A DNA stretch of 64,000 nucleotides from Bradyrhizobium sp. Ash2021 (GTDB taxonomy: Bacteria > Pseudomonadota > Alphaproteobacteria > Rhizobiales > Xanthobacteraceae). Positions 56,331 to 64,000 of the stretch are shown here, piece by piece. Location: the NCBI RefSeq assembly GCF_031202265.1, contig NZ_CP100604.1, positions 1,594,501-1,658,500 on the forward strand, given 5' to 3'. The stretch's first letter is position 1. Every line of letters starts with the position of its first letter. The translations under genes were made by a program, and so were the position numbers. The notes below the pieces were generated by a model. That model had not been told where the DNA came from. It saw only the letters and a program-made list of their open reading frames with translations, and did not search any database.

Positions 56331-56484
56331 GTGTGCTCCTGTGGCAGGGAATGGGTCGCGCGCGACGGCATGCCGCCTTCCGACCGGCGGTGCCGGACGA
56401 CGGGCGAACGTCGCGGCAATGACGGACCGGCCCGCGCGGACGTTCGGCCGCGCGGGCCGTTACAGGCCGGAATTCCGAGAAGTC

Positions 56485-57090
56485 TCAGGCGCCGAAGGCG
56501 GTCAACAGCGTCGTCGAGCCGCCGAAACGGCCGGGGAGCACCAAGCCGTCGGGACCGAGTCCACAGCGCAGATCCAGCTCGATCGTGCCGTCGCAGGCCA
56601 TCGCGTAGATCGCCGCCCGTGTGTCGCTTCGCGTCATGGCAATCTCCCCAAGACGGGCGAGCGTCGTGGGGCCTTCGTTCTCCAACGCGCCCACGATCTC
56701 CGCCCGGTCATCGGCGTGGATGCGCATGTTGCGGTAGTTCCAAACCTCGCGCGCGGAGGACAGGCGCGGCTCCGCCATGATGTCGTTCGCGTCGACCACC
56801 ATGATGCCCGAGCACTGGCGCGCGAACGCGACCTCCAGAAGCTCTGCGGCCTGGCCGCACGCGGGGCCGCCGTCGAGGACGATGTCGATGGCGAAGCGGC
56901 CGTCCGAGCGCTCCAAAATGATGGTGCCGCGGGGAACGATGCTGCTTTCGGCGCGCGGGACCGGCTGGTAGTCGATCCGGCATACGCCGCCGTCGAGCGT
57001 CGACTGAACGAGGAAGTCGCGGGTCAGGCCGTTGCGGACCGGGATCGCCCTGCTGGACTTGAACCCAATGAACAGATTTTTCGTCTTCAT
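56485..57090 (-). CDS. Unknown 201-aa protein divergent from RHH-like gene
   Basis: I do not recognise a family. Residues 1-100 are beta-rich (LFIGFKSSRAIPVRNGLTRDFLVQSTLDGGVCRIDYQPVPR, GTIILERSDGRFAIDIVLD), followed by a helical part with a winged-helix-like ENEGPTTLARLGEIAMTRSDTRAAIYAMACDGTIELDL. The FLVQSTLD...IDYQ and IDIVLD strands slightly recall TnsA-type endonuclease folds, but no PD-(D/E)xK set is clear. AGGA lies five bases before the ATG. The divergent upstream region carries an 11-bp operator array. Confidence 0.7.
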   Translation of the reverse strand: MKTKNLFIGFKSSRAIPVRNGLTRDFLVQSTLDGGVCRIDYQPVPRAESSIVPRGTIILERSDGRFAIDIVLDGGPACGQAAELLEVAFARQCSGIMVVDANDIMAEPRLSSAREVWNYRNMRIHADDRAEIVGALENEGPTTLARLGEIAMTRSDTRAAIYAMACDGTIELDLRCGLGPDGLVLPGRFGGSTTLLTAFGA

Positions 57091-57222
57091 CTATCCTCGC
57101 TTTCGTGGATCGACGGTACGAGCACGCGCCGCCGCCCGCCGACTGGACGGGTGATCAGATGCGGAAAAAGGCGTCTGGATGGTCGAACTTAGATCACAAA
57201 AACCCAGCCGCGTCAAGCAAAA

Positions 57223-57263
57223 AGATATCTAACAGATATCTACTAGATATCTAGTCGATATTC
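57223..57263. promoter_or_regulatory. 11-bp-periodic AGATATCT operator array
   Basis: The perfect 8-bp palindrome AGATATCT occurs at 57223, 57234 and 57245, and a degenerate CGATATTC at 57256. Each is exactly 11 bp from the last, so all face the same side of the helix. The array lies in an AT-rich spot between the divergent 201-aa gene and the ribbon-helix-helix-like gene. RHH proteins such as MetJ bind tandem 8-bp palindromes, so the neighbouring 60-aa protein is the likely ligand. Confidence 0.75.
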
Positions 57264-57366
57264 GTATCGGTCCGGTCATCAACAACTTTGCTCCGGCCGA
57301 GGCTTAGCGCCGCCGCCGCCGCCTGATAGTATCCGTTCGAGATCATCCAGAAGGATGCCGACGGAC

Positions 57367-57549
57367 ATGGCCAAGAAAGCGATGAAGTTGAAGGAATCGA
57401 CTAGGCGCGACGGTCGCAAGGCCATGCTGACCTACATGCACCCCGATCTCATCCAGCTCGTCAAAGACGCCGCCGCCGCCAACGATCTGAAGGCCTGGCA
57501 GGTTATAGAGAACGCCGTGGCGCGGGCGTTGAAGTGGAAGAAGCCGTGA
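57367..57549 (+). CDS. Ribbon-helix-helix-like small DNA-binding protein
   Basis: This 60-aa protein has a basic N-terminus (KKAMKLKESTRRDGR), one beta strand (KAMLTYMH) and two helices (PDLIQLVKDAAAAN and KAWQVIENAVARALKWK). This is the RHH order and length of Arc/CopG-type regulators. No toxin gene follows. It probably binds the AGATATCT array 100-145 bp upstream and controls itself and the divergent 201-aa gene. The ATG at 57367 is chosen over 57355 because AAGG sits at a workable distance only from the former. Confidence 0.65.
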   Translation: MAKKAMKLKESTRRDGRKAMLTYMHPDLIQLVKDAAAANDLKAWQVIENAVARALKWKKP

Positions 57550-57993
57550 TGGCTAGAGGCCGAAGAACAGGGCGACGGGTACGCCGTCCGGGTGGGGCCG
57601 AGCCAGCTTGATACGAGAGCGGCGCTGCCGCACAGCAGCATCAGGGCCAGGGCCAACACTTTACTCTTCCGCAAAGGCTTTCGCCGTAACGGGCGGATTT
57701 GCCGTGCCACAAATGCCGATCCGGGCCGTATCGCACTTTGGCGGCCCCAGGTAATCCAGTCCGCAATCAGGGCCATGCTATGTTCCACTCAATCACCGTG
57801 TGATGTGCAGCCGTACCCCGCACGTTCTGCAGATGGGCCGACCCTGCGCCCTTAGGTCGATCAACAGCTTCACTCGCCTCGGCGCTTCACCGTCGTGAGC
57901 AGGCTCCGCGCGCTACCGGATTGATTGCAGTGGGCTTGGTTTTGGAATAGCCAGATTGCATTACAAGGATTGGGCAGAACGTCGGTTGCATCC
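57550..57993. other. Spacer before pglW, no convincing gene
   Basis: A minus-strand frame shows a signal-peptide-like KVLALALMLLCGSAALVSSWLG, but it overlaps the RHH gene antisense, and its rest is Ser/Pro-rich without family features. I see no clear promoter or terminator. It should contain the pglW promoter. Confidence 0.35.
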
Positions 57994-60900
57994 ATGAAAT
58001 CAGGTCGTTGGACGGCAGTCAGCCAGTCTACATTCGAGTGGGAGCGGGAAGCGCTGGACTTCCTGCGCGACCGGCTGCCCGATCACGAGCCGTGGCGGGC
58101 GTGGTCCAATTTCGAGTTCATCGACGACGAGGGACGCGTGAACGAGGTCGATGCCCTTGTTCTGACACCCGTCGGCCTAGTCCTGATCGAGGTGAAATCG
58201 CGGCCGGGTAGCCTGCGTGGTGATGCCTACAGCTGGACCTGGACGACCGAGGGGCGTCAAGTCACGACCGACAATCCATTGCCTCTCGCCAACCGAAAAG
58301 CGAAGCGGCTCGCTTCGGTCCTGCGGCGGCAGCCGGCAATTGTAAGCCGAGGTGGATCGCGAACTGCGCCCTGGATCGAACCACTCATTTTCTTGTCTGC
58401 TGTTCATCAGCGTCCGGCGCTCGATCCCGGCACCGAGAAGCGGGTCGTACTTCGAGGCGCGCCTGGTTCGCCTGGCGATGCTGGGGTTATTGGAACTCTC
58501 CTTCGTGCGGACGAACTCGGATTGGGGCGAGGCAATCCTCCCAACCCGTCAGCAATCCGAGTTTGGGTACAGGCAATCGAGCAGGCCGGCATTCGGCCCC
58601 CAGGGCGTGGCCGCCGCGTTGGCGACTATGAGCTCGGGCAGCTCCTGGGCGAGGGCCAGAACTGGCAGGACTTCGCCGCGCGCCACGCGGCCACGGGCGT
58701 AAACAGGCGCGTGCGGATTTACCCCTATGCACGCGCCGCCACTCCCGAGGCGCGGGATCGCTTGGCGCGCACAGCGCAGCGGGAGTTCCGAGTCCTGGAA
58801 GGCGTAGAGCACGCTGGCATCCAACGTGTCCTCGACTATCGCGAGGCGGAGCTAGGCCCGGCTCTAGTCTTCGAGCACGATCCCAACGCCGTCCGCCTCG
58901 ATCGTTACTTGAGCCAGAAGCTCGTCGGCCTCGCCCTCAGTCAGCGCTTGGGTCTTATCCGTCAGCTCGGCGAGGCGATGGCTTACGCGCATGGCAAGCG
59001 CCTCTTTCACCGTGGCCTCGCGCCTCAAAGCATCATTGTACGGGACCCCGAGAGCGACCTGCCGCGCCTCCAGATCATGAATTGGCAGGTGGCCAGTCGT
59101 GGCGAAGGAACGAGCGTCGGCGCAGCGATGACCCTCGGTACGATGCACGTTGAGGACCACCTCGCTGACCGCTCCAAGATTTATTTCGCGCCCGAGGCAG
59201 CCTCGGGCGGGGATGAAGGAGCGGGTCGCTCCGACGTTTTTTCCCTAGGTGCTATTGCCTACCATATCCTCACCGGCCGCGCTCCCGTAGCCAATCCGCT
59301 TGACCTGCCAGGTCGGCTGCGCGAGGGCAACGGGCTGCTTCTCTCCGGTGCCATGAATGGTGCGGGACGTTGGCTTGAGGAAATGGTGCGCGCGTCAACG
59401 GCGCCCATCGTTCGAGACCGGCCGCGAGATGGACGGGAGTTTCTGGATTACCTCGCCGAGGCAGAGAGGGAGGCCCTCCCGCAAGAGCCCACTCCAGCGG
59501 CCACGGTCGATCCAGCAACAGCCGGTCCCGGTGACCGCCTCGATGGCGGCCTGATCGTCAAGCGCCGGCTCGCGCGCGGCAGCAGTGCTGACGTGCTCCT
59601 CGTGGTGCGCGAAGGCGAAGACGACGAAGAGCTGATACTGAAGGTTGCTCTTGACGACGCTCATGCCGACCGAATCCGCGCTGAGGCAGATATTCTGCGT
59701 CGTCTCCACCATCAGAACATTATCCGCTTCATCGGAGAGGTCACGACCGCAGGTCGCCCAGCGATCCTCATGGAGCGGGCTGGCGAGAAAACTCTTTCTC
59801 AATGGATACGTGGAGACGACACGCTCTCTCTCGATCTCATGCTTCGCTTCGGCGAACATCTTCTGTCGGCGGTTGAGTATCTTGAGCATGAAGGTATTGC
59901 TCATCGCGACGTGAAACCGGACAATATTGGACTCGCGAAGGTGGGCGGAAGCGGCCCCTATCGCCTGGTACTCTTCGATTTTTCGCTCTCGCGCGCACCG
60001 GCTGAGACCATCACCGCTGGGACCCGACCCTATCTCGACCCGTTCCTGCGGGATCGACGCCCTCCTCGCTGGGATCTTCATGCTGAGCGATACGCCGTCG
60101 CCGTGACCCTGCACGAGATGTTGACAACTACGCCCCCAAGTTTCGGTGACGGCCTGACAGATCCGCGCCTCACCGAGGACGAGGCGACGATTGCGGTCGA
60201 TCGTTTTGATCCCGCGCTCCGCGATGGACTCACGGTCTTTTTCTCGCGTGCGCTGCGTCGTGATCCCGCCGAGCGTTTTGGCAACGCCGAAGAGATGCTA
60301 CGTGCTTGGCGGAACGCTTTTTCACCTCTAGATCGTGTTGCGTCGTCCGCCGATAGCATCGAGGTGGTCGCTCGCCGGCTCGACCGCACAAGCAGCATCG
60401 CGGAGATCGGCTACGGCGTCGAGGCGCGCGCCGTTCTCGATCAAATGGGAATCCACACCGTTCATCAACTGCTCGGGGTTCCCCGTCTTCAGTTCCGTTA
60501 CCTCACCGGTGTCGGCGACCGCATCCGGCGCGAAATCCGTGAGCGCGCAAAGCGCCTAGCCCAGCTTCGACCCGATCTCGTGCCTGGCGGAATTACCGAC
60601 GATGATCGCGGACGTGCGAGCGTGGACCGCCTTGCAGAGCAGCTTCTGCCGCGCCGGCCGGCGGGGGACGAACGGCCTGAAGATCGGATTTTGGCCTACT
60701 ATCTCGGCATCGACGACGACGCTCCGCTATGGCCCAGCGCAGGCGAGGTGGCCGCCGCGGTGGGAACTGCCCGAAGCGCGGTCGCCGATGCGATAGAAGT
60801 GGCGCGTGAGCGTTGGCGCAGAAATCCCGAGTTGAATGCCGTTCGCGACGAGATCGCCACGCTCCTGACAGCCGCTGAGGGCATCGCGACCATCGATGAA

Positions 60901-62154
60901 CTGGCAGCTCAGCTGCTCGCCTCGCGCGGATCGGTCGAAGACCACGAAAGGCAACGATACCGCTGCGCGCGGGGCACGATCCGGGCAGTCATCGAACTTG
61001 AAGCAAACGTGTCATCCATCCGGTTCTGCGCATACACCGATGCCGACGGTTGCCCGACCTTAATCGCACTGTCTGCAGAATCCGTGGAATATGCGCGCCG
61101 TCTTGCCCGCTGTGCGGATGCTCTCGCCGCCGAAGACCCCCTTCCGAGCCCCGGCCGTGTCGAAGACGAGCTTGGTGTTGTGCCCGTTCCCGACGGGGCG
61201 GGCCCGCTTGGCGCTGACCGTCGTCTCCGCCTCGCCGTGGCAGCATCGAAAGGCGCCGCCCTTTCGGCGCGAGGCGAACTCTATCCGCGCGGCATGCCGT
61301 CGGTTACAGCTCTTCGCTTGGCTCTCGGGACGCTCGCCGGCGCGGATATCTTGCGGGAAGAGGACATCAGGGCCCGCGTGCGCGGCCGCTTCCCCGAGGC
61401 CTCCCCGCTTCCGCCGCGACCGGACCTGGACGCGCTTCTGCAGGAAGCGAATGCCGACCGCATCTGGCGCGAACCGCCCGGCGGAGAGGCGGGTTACTAT
61501 AGCCCTACGGTGTCCGACACCAGCACCGGCACGATCTCAATCAACCGTCATCCGACCCTCGCCCCGGCACCGGAGGCCACGCTCGAAGTCCTCGATGCGA
61601 GAGCCATAGAGGACAAGATCGCATACGCCGCCGACCGTGGGATCTTCCTCGCCCTCACGGTCGAGCCGCCCCACGCGCGTGATGCCGAAGCCGAGATTAT
61701 TCGTCGCTTCCCGCGGGAGCAGGTCAGTCTCGAGCGCCTGATGCTCCGGGCCATGCGGGAGGAGGCGGAGGCGAGACGCGTTCAGTGGCCCAAGGCGCTC
61801 GCCGCCGATGCTGCCTTGCGCGACAGCGCGGACTTCAAGAATCTTCTTCGCCTCGCCTCTCGGGCTGCGCCGCGCGTCAAAGATCAGGTTCTCGGCCTGC
61901 GCGGGCCAGCCCTCCTGACCCGGCCTGGCCTTATCGCGCGCTATGACCTGATGGATATGCTCGTGGCCTTCTCCCAGGCTTCGGGCGCCGCTGGCGGGCC
62001 CCCGAGCATCTGGCTTTTGATTCCACAGGCCGAGCACGGACCTCCGCAGATCGATGGAAACGTGCTGCCCGTTATCTCCGCCGCTAACTGGACCAGACTG
62101 ACAGAGTCTTGGCTCAAAAACGCACACCGGGCCGGTGGCCGCAGCGCCGCGTAG
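57994..62154 (+). CDS. pglW: BREX type 2 serine/threonine kinase PglW
   Basis: This protein of about 1386 aa has the PglW plan. An N-terminal NERD domain has EREALDFLRDRLPDHEPWRAWSNFEFIDD and NEVDALVLTPVGLVLIEVKSRPG (Asp, Glu-x-Lys, residues about 49-70). A first kinase domain (about 210-490) has a damaged catalytic loop, HRGLAPQSIIV near residue 339, without the Asp. A second kinase domain (about 530-780) is intact: VALD Lys, HRDVKPDNIGL near 638, and FDFSLSR for DFG. A long helical C-terminus follows. In the Pgl system PglW phosphorylates partners during phage resistance. pglX follows after 109 bp. The ATG at 57994 starts just before the conserved block. Confidence 0.93.
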   Translation: MKSGRWTAVSQSTFEWEREALDFLRDRLPDHEPWRAWSNFEFIDDEGRVNEVDALVLTPVGLVLIEVKSRPGSLRGDAYSWTWTTEGRQVTTDNPLPLANRKAKRLASVLRRQPAIVSRGGSRTAPWIEPLIFLSAVHQRPALDPGTEKRVVLRGAPGSPGDAGVIGTLLRADELGLGRGNPPNPSAIRVWVQAIEQAGIRPPGRGRRVGDYELGQLLGEGQNWQDFAARHAATGVNRRVRIYPYARAATPEARDRLARTAQREFRVLEGVEHAGIQRVLDYREAELGPALVFEHDPNAVRLDRYLSQKLVGLALSQRLGLIRQLGEAMAYAHGKRLFHRGLAPQSIIVRDPESDLPRLQIMNWQVASRGEGTSVGAAMTLGTMHVEDHLADRSKIYFAPEAASGGDEGAGRSDVFSLGAIAYHILTGRAPVANPLDLPGRLREGNGLLLSGAMNGAGRWLEEMVRASTAPIVRDRPRDGREFLDYLAEAEREALPQEPTPAATVDPATAGPGDRLDGGLIVKRRLARGSSADVLLVVREGEDDEELILKVALDDAHADRIRAEADILRRLHHQNIIRFIGEVTTAGRPAILMERAGEKTLSQWIRGDDTLSLDLMLRFGEHLLSAVEYLEHEGIAHRDVKPDNIGLAKVGGSGPYRLVLFDFSLSRAPAETITAGTRPYLDPFLRDRRPPRWDLHAERYAVAVTLHEMLTTTPPSFGDGLTDPRLTEDEATIAVDRFDPALRDGLTVFFSRALRRDPAERFGNAEEMLRAWRNAFSPLDRVASSADSIEVVARRLDRTSSIAEIGYGVEARAVLDQMGIHTVHQLLGVPRLQFRYLTGVGDRIRREIRERAKRLAQLRPDLVPGGITDDDRGRASVDRLAEQLLPRRPAGDERPEDRILAYYLGIDDDAPLWPSAGEVAAAVGTARSAVADAIEVARERWRRNPELNAVRDEIATLLTAAEGIATIDELAAQLLASRGSVEDHERQRYRCARGTIRAVIELEANVSSIRFCAYTDADGCPTLIALSAESVEYARRLARCADALAAEDPLPSPGRVEDELGVVPVPDGAGPLGADRRLRLAVAASKGAALSARGELYPRGMPSVTALRLALGTLAGADILREEDIRARVRGRFPEASPLPPRPDLDALLQEANADRIWREPPGGEAGYYSPTVSDTSTGTISINRHPTLAPAPEATLEVLDARAIEDKIAYAADRGIFLALTVEPPHARDAEAEIIRRFPREQVSLERLMLRAMREEAEARRVQWPKALAADAALRDSADFKNLLRLASRAAPRVKDQVLGLRGPALLTRPGLIARYDLMDMLVAFSQASGAAGGPPSIWLLIPQAEHGPPQIDGNVLPVISAANWTRLTESWLKNAHRAGGRSAA

Positions 62155-62263
62155 CAGGAACGTGTGTATCAAATGCTTTCCTGACATAACAACGGCGTGC
62201 GGCGATTCGCGAATTTCCGGCTTCGTAAAAGGCAAACAAGAATCGCGGGAGATGGACTCGGCA

Positions 62264-64000
62264 ATGATAGATGCAAAGCGGCTACTTGAAGACCTCAAGA
62301 AGCTTCGAAAGAAACTGGAAGCGGACCTGCGCAGCTATCACAGCGCTTCTGTCGGCCGCGCGTTGCTTGAAGCCGAGTGGCAGCAGGCGCGAGACACCAA
62401 GCGTACCGCCGACACGTTCGAGACCTTCTTTGGTGCCGCGCTGGACCAGGCGGCCGTGCATTGGATCTTAGCGCTCGTGTTTCTTCGTTTTCTGGAGGAC
62501 AACTGCCTGCTCGACCGTCCCGTCATCGCGGGCCCGGGCGAGCGGCTGGAGATAGCGCAGCTCCGCCAGCGCGAGTGGTTCCGCACTCGGCCGGAAGACA
62601 GTGATGCCGAGTATCTCTTGGCCAATTTCGCAGAGGTCGCGAACTATCCCGGCTTAGCCGGTTTGTTCGACCCAACGCACAATCCGCTGTTCCGGCTTCC
62701 GGTCTCGGGCGACGGGGCAATCGCCCTTTTCGACTTTTTTCGGAACCGCTCAGCAGAGACCGGCGAACTCGTGCACGAGTTCACCGAACCCGACTGGAAC
62801 ACACGTTTCCTAGGTGATCTCTACCAGGACCTGTCCGAGGAGGCGCGCAAGCGGTACGCGCTGCTGCAGACGCCGGAATTCGTGGAAGAATGGATTCTTT
62901 CGCGCACGCTGGAGCCTGCGATCCGGGAATTCGGGTACGCGCAGGTCCGGATGATCGACCCGACCTGCGGCTCTGGACACTTTCTGCTCGGCGCCTTTGC
63001 GCGACTGCTGGAGGAATGGCAGCGACACGCGCCGGACATGCCGCCAGCAGCGCAGGCCCAACGTGCGCTCGACGCGGTAGCTGGCGTCGACCTTAATCCT
63101 TTCGCAGTCGAGATTGCCCGCTTCCGCCTGCTCGTCGCTGCGTTGAAAGCGTCAGGTGAAACGCGCCTTGCTGCTGCTCCGGATTTTCGTTTCCAACTAG
63201 CTACAGGCGACAGTCTCCTACACGGGCGGCACTTCTTCCGAAATGAGCTCGGCGGTAGGGAAGACGGCTTTAGACGCGTTCCACGTCACCACTACGCAGC
63301 CGAGGACATTGCTGAACTCCACACCATTCTAAGCAGGCAGTACCACGCAGTCGTCGGTAACCCGCCCTACATCACACCGAAGGACGCGGCCATGCGGGAG
63401 GCATACCGTGAGATCTACCACAGCTGCCATAGGACCTACGGCCTCGGTGCCCCGTTCACCGAGCGTTTCTTCGACCTAGCGCAGGAGGGGACGCGGGATA
63501 GAGCCGCGGGATTCGTGGGCCTGATCGTCGCAAATAGCTTCATGAAGCGTGAGTTTGGGAAGAAACTGATCGAAGATGTGTTGCCCAAGCTCGACTTGAC
63601 GCATGTAGTGGACTGCTCCGGAGCTTATATTCCCGGTCACGGGACACCGACGGCGATACTATTCGGACGCAATTGCGCTCCCGTTGCCTCTGTGGTGAGG
63701 ACGGTGCGCGGAATTCGGGGCGAGCCCGTGGCCCCTGAGCACCCGGCCCAAGGGCTGGTTTGGTCAGCCATCCTGATGCAGACCGATGCAGTGCAGAGCG
63801 AAAGCGAGTTTATCAGTACCGAGGACACACCACGTGATGTCCTGGCGCGACACCCTTGGAGCCTGGCAGGTGGCGGCGCCTCTGAAGTGCAGGCAGCCAT
63901 CGAAGAGGCTGCTCACACTGTGTTGGGCGAGCAGATTACCTCAGTCGGCTTCTACCAAGACACTCATGCCGATGAAGCTTTTGTTCACCCGACTCGATTT
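62264..64000 (+). CDS. pglX: BREX type 2 adenine-specific DNA methyltransferase PglX (3' end outside window)
   Basis: 579 codons are present and the frame is open to the window end; family members are about 1200 aa. It starts MIDAKRLLEDLKKLRKKLEADL, a coiled-coil lead. Motif I is MIDPTCGSGHFLLGAF near residue 230, where S-adenosylmethionine binds. GVDLNPFAVEIARFRLL follows. Motif IV is VVGNPPYITPKDAAMREAYREIYH near residue 366, the N6-adenine NPPY site. In BREX the enzyme marks host DNA and is needed for phage restriction. An in-frame ATG at 62252 abuts GGGAG too closely, so 62264 is preferred. pglY and pglZ are expected beyond the window. Confidence 0.93.
   Translation, partial: MIDAKRLLEDLKKLRKKLEADLRSYHSASVGRALLEAEWQQARDTKRTADTFETFFGAALDQAAVHWILALVFLRFLEDNCLLDRPVIAGPGERLEIAQLRQREWFRTRPEDSDAEYLLANFAEVANYPGLAGLFDPTHNPLFRLPVSGDGAIALFDFFRNRSAETGELVHEFTEPDWNTRFLGDLYQDLSEEARKRYALLQTPEFVEEWILSRTLEPAIREFGYAQVRMIDPTCGSGHFLLGAFARLLEEWQRHAPDMPPAAQAQRALDAVAGVDLNPFAVEIARFRLLVAALKASGETRLAAAPDFRFQLATGDSLLHGRHFFRNELGGREDGFRRVPRHHYAAEDIAELHTILSRQYHAVVGNPPYITPKDAAMREAYREIYHSCHRTYGLGAPFTERFFDLAQEGTRDRAAGFVGLIVANSFMKREFGKKLIEDVLPKLDLTHVVDCSGAYIPGHGTPTAILFGRNCAPVASVVRTVRGIRGEPVAPEHPAQGLVWSAILMQTDAVQSESEFISTEDTPRDVLARHPWSLAGGGASEVQAAIEEAAHTVLGEQITSVGFYQDTHADEAFVHPTRF

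Noticed and set aside
57367..57549. RHH-like gene as the antitoxin of a toxin-antitoxin pair
   Set aside because: No small toxin-like gene (RelE, PIN or MazF type) follows or precedes it within 400 bp; the adjacent 201-aa protein shows no toxin motif.
57432..57788. Minus-strand frame with a signal-peptide-like KVLALALMLLCGSAALVSS
   Set aside because: It overlaps the RHH-like gene antisense, the remainder is low-complexity, and no ribosome site supports it.

Overview
The window reads as chromosome of a GC-rich alphaproteobacterium close to Bradyrhizobium/Rhodopseudomonas (Nitrobacteraceae). The evidence is strong GC bias, a small heat-shock gene behind a ROSE-type RNA thermometer, CpdR, the gltBD pair, a PF04392-type substrate-binding protein, and several classes of palindromic intergenic repeats that I recognise from that group. 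The genus call is inference from these hallmarks, not from a database search.

Positions 1-44,640 are ordinary chromosome with mostly metabolic and stress genes. From left to right: a secreted protein with a kinase-like catalytic loop (partial); a minus-strand run of redox and small-molecule genes (peroxiredoxin-like, SDR, tautomerase, OsmC, alpha/beta hydrolase); a malonate operon (MdcA-type transferase plus malonyl-CoA decarboxylase) whose divergent LysR regulator survives only as fragments; a broken DUF2798 gene; AzoR; and a metallo-beta-lactamase-fold hydrolase divergent from an intact LysR gene. These are followed by hemH, an SPFH/NfeD pair, an HxlR regulator divergent from a carboxymuconolactone-decarboxylase family gene across a double palindrome, kdsD, a beta-barrel outer-membrane protein, gltD and gltB, Hsp20, a class III cyclase/TPR protein, LysE and TauE exporters, a LysR regulator, a Bug-type binding protein, a membrane-fused spermidine-synthase-like protein, a histidinol-phosphatase-like gene, a strong candidate small RNA at 42,768-42,856, an N-formylglutamate amidohydrolase and cpdR.

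A tRNA-Val(GAC) at 44,640-44,714 marks the change to accessory DNA, which continues to the window end. A tRNA-Ser 3'-end-like fragment at about 45,956-45,984 suggests a second junction. The island holds three unrelated predicted peptidases (permuted papain-like, HExxH metallopeptidase, trypsin-like). Next is a minus-strand module of an FtsH-like AAA+/M41 protein, two paralogous excisionase-like helix-turn-helix proteins (translationally coupled) and a divergent tyrosine-recombinase-like protein. Then come a GIY-YIG/DUF4357 protein, an unknown 201-aa protein, a ribbon-helix-helix-like small protein facing it across an 11-bp-periodic operator array, and finally the first two genes of a BREX type 2 (Pgl) phage-defence system: pglW (NERD plus two kinase domains) and the start of pglX (adenine methyltransferase), cut by the window end.

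The BREX type 2 genes are a known class of system. The less familiar material is the protease cluster, the recombinase/RDF/FtsH-like module with its altered catalytic residues, the helically phased operator array, and the anti-Shine-Dalgarno-type small RNA.
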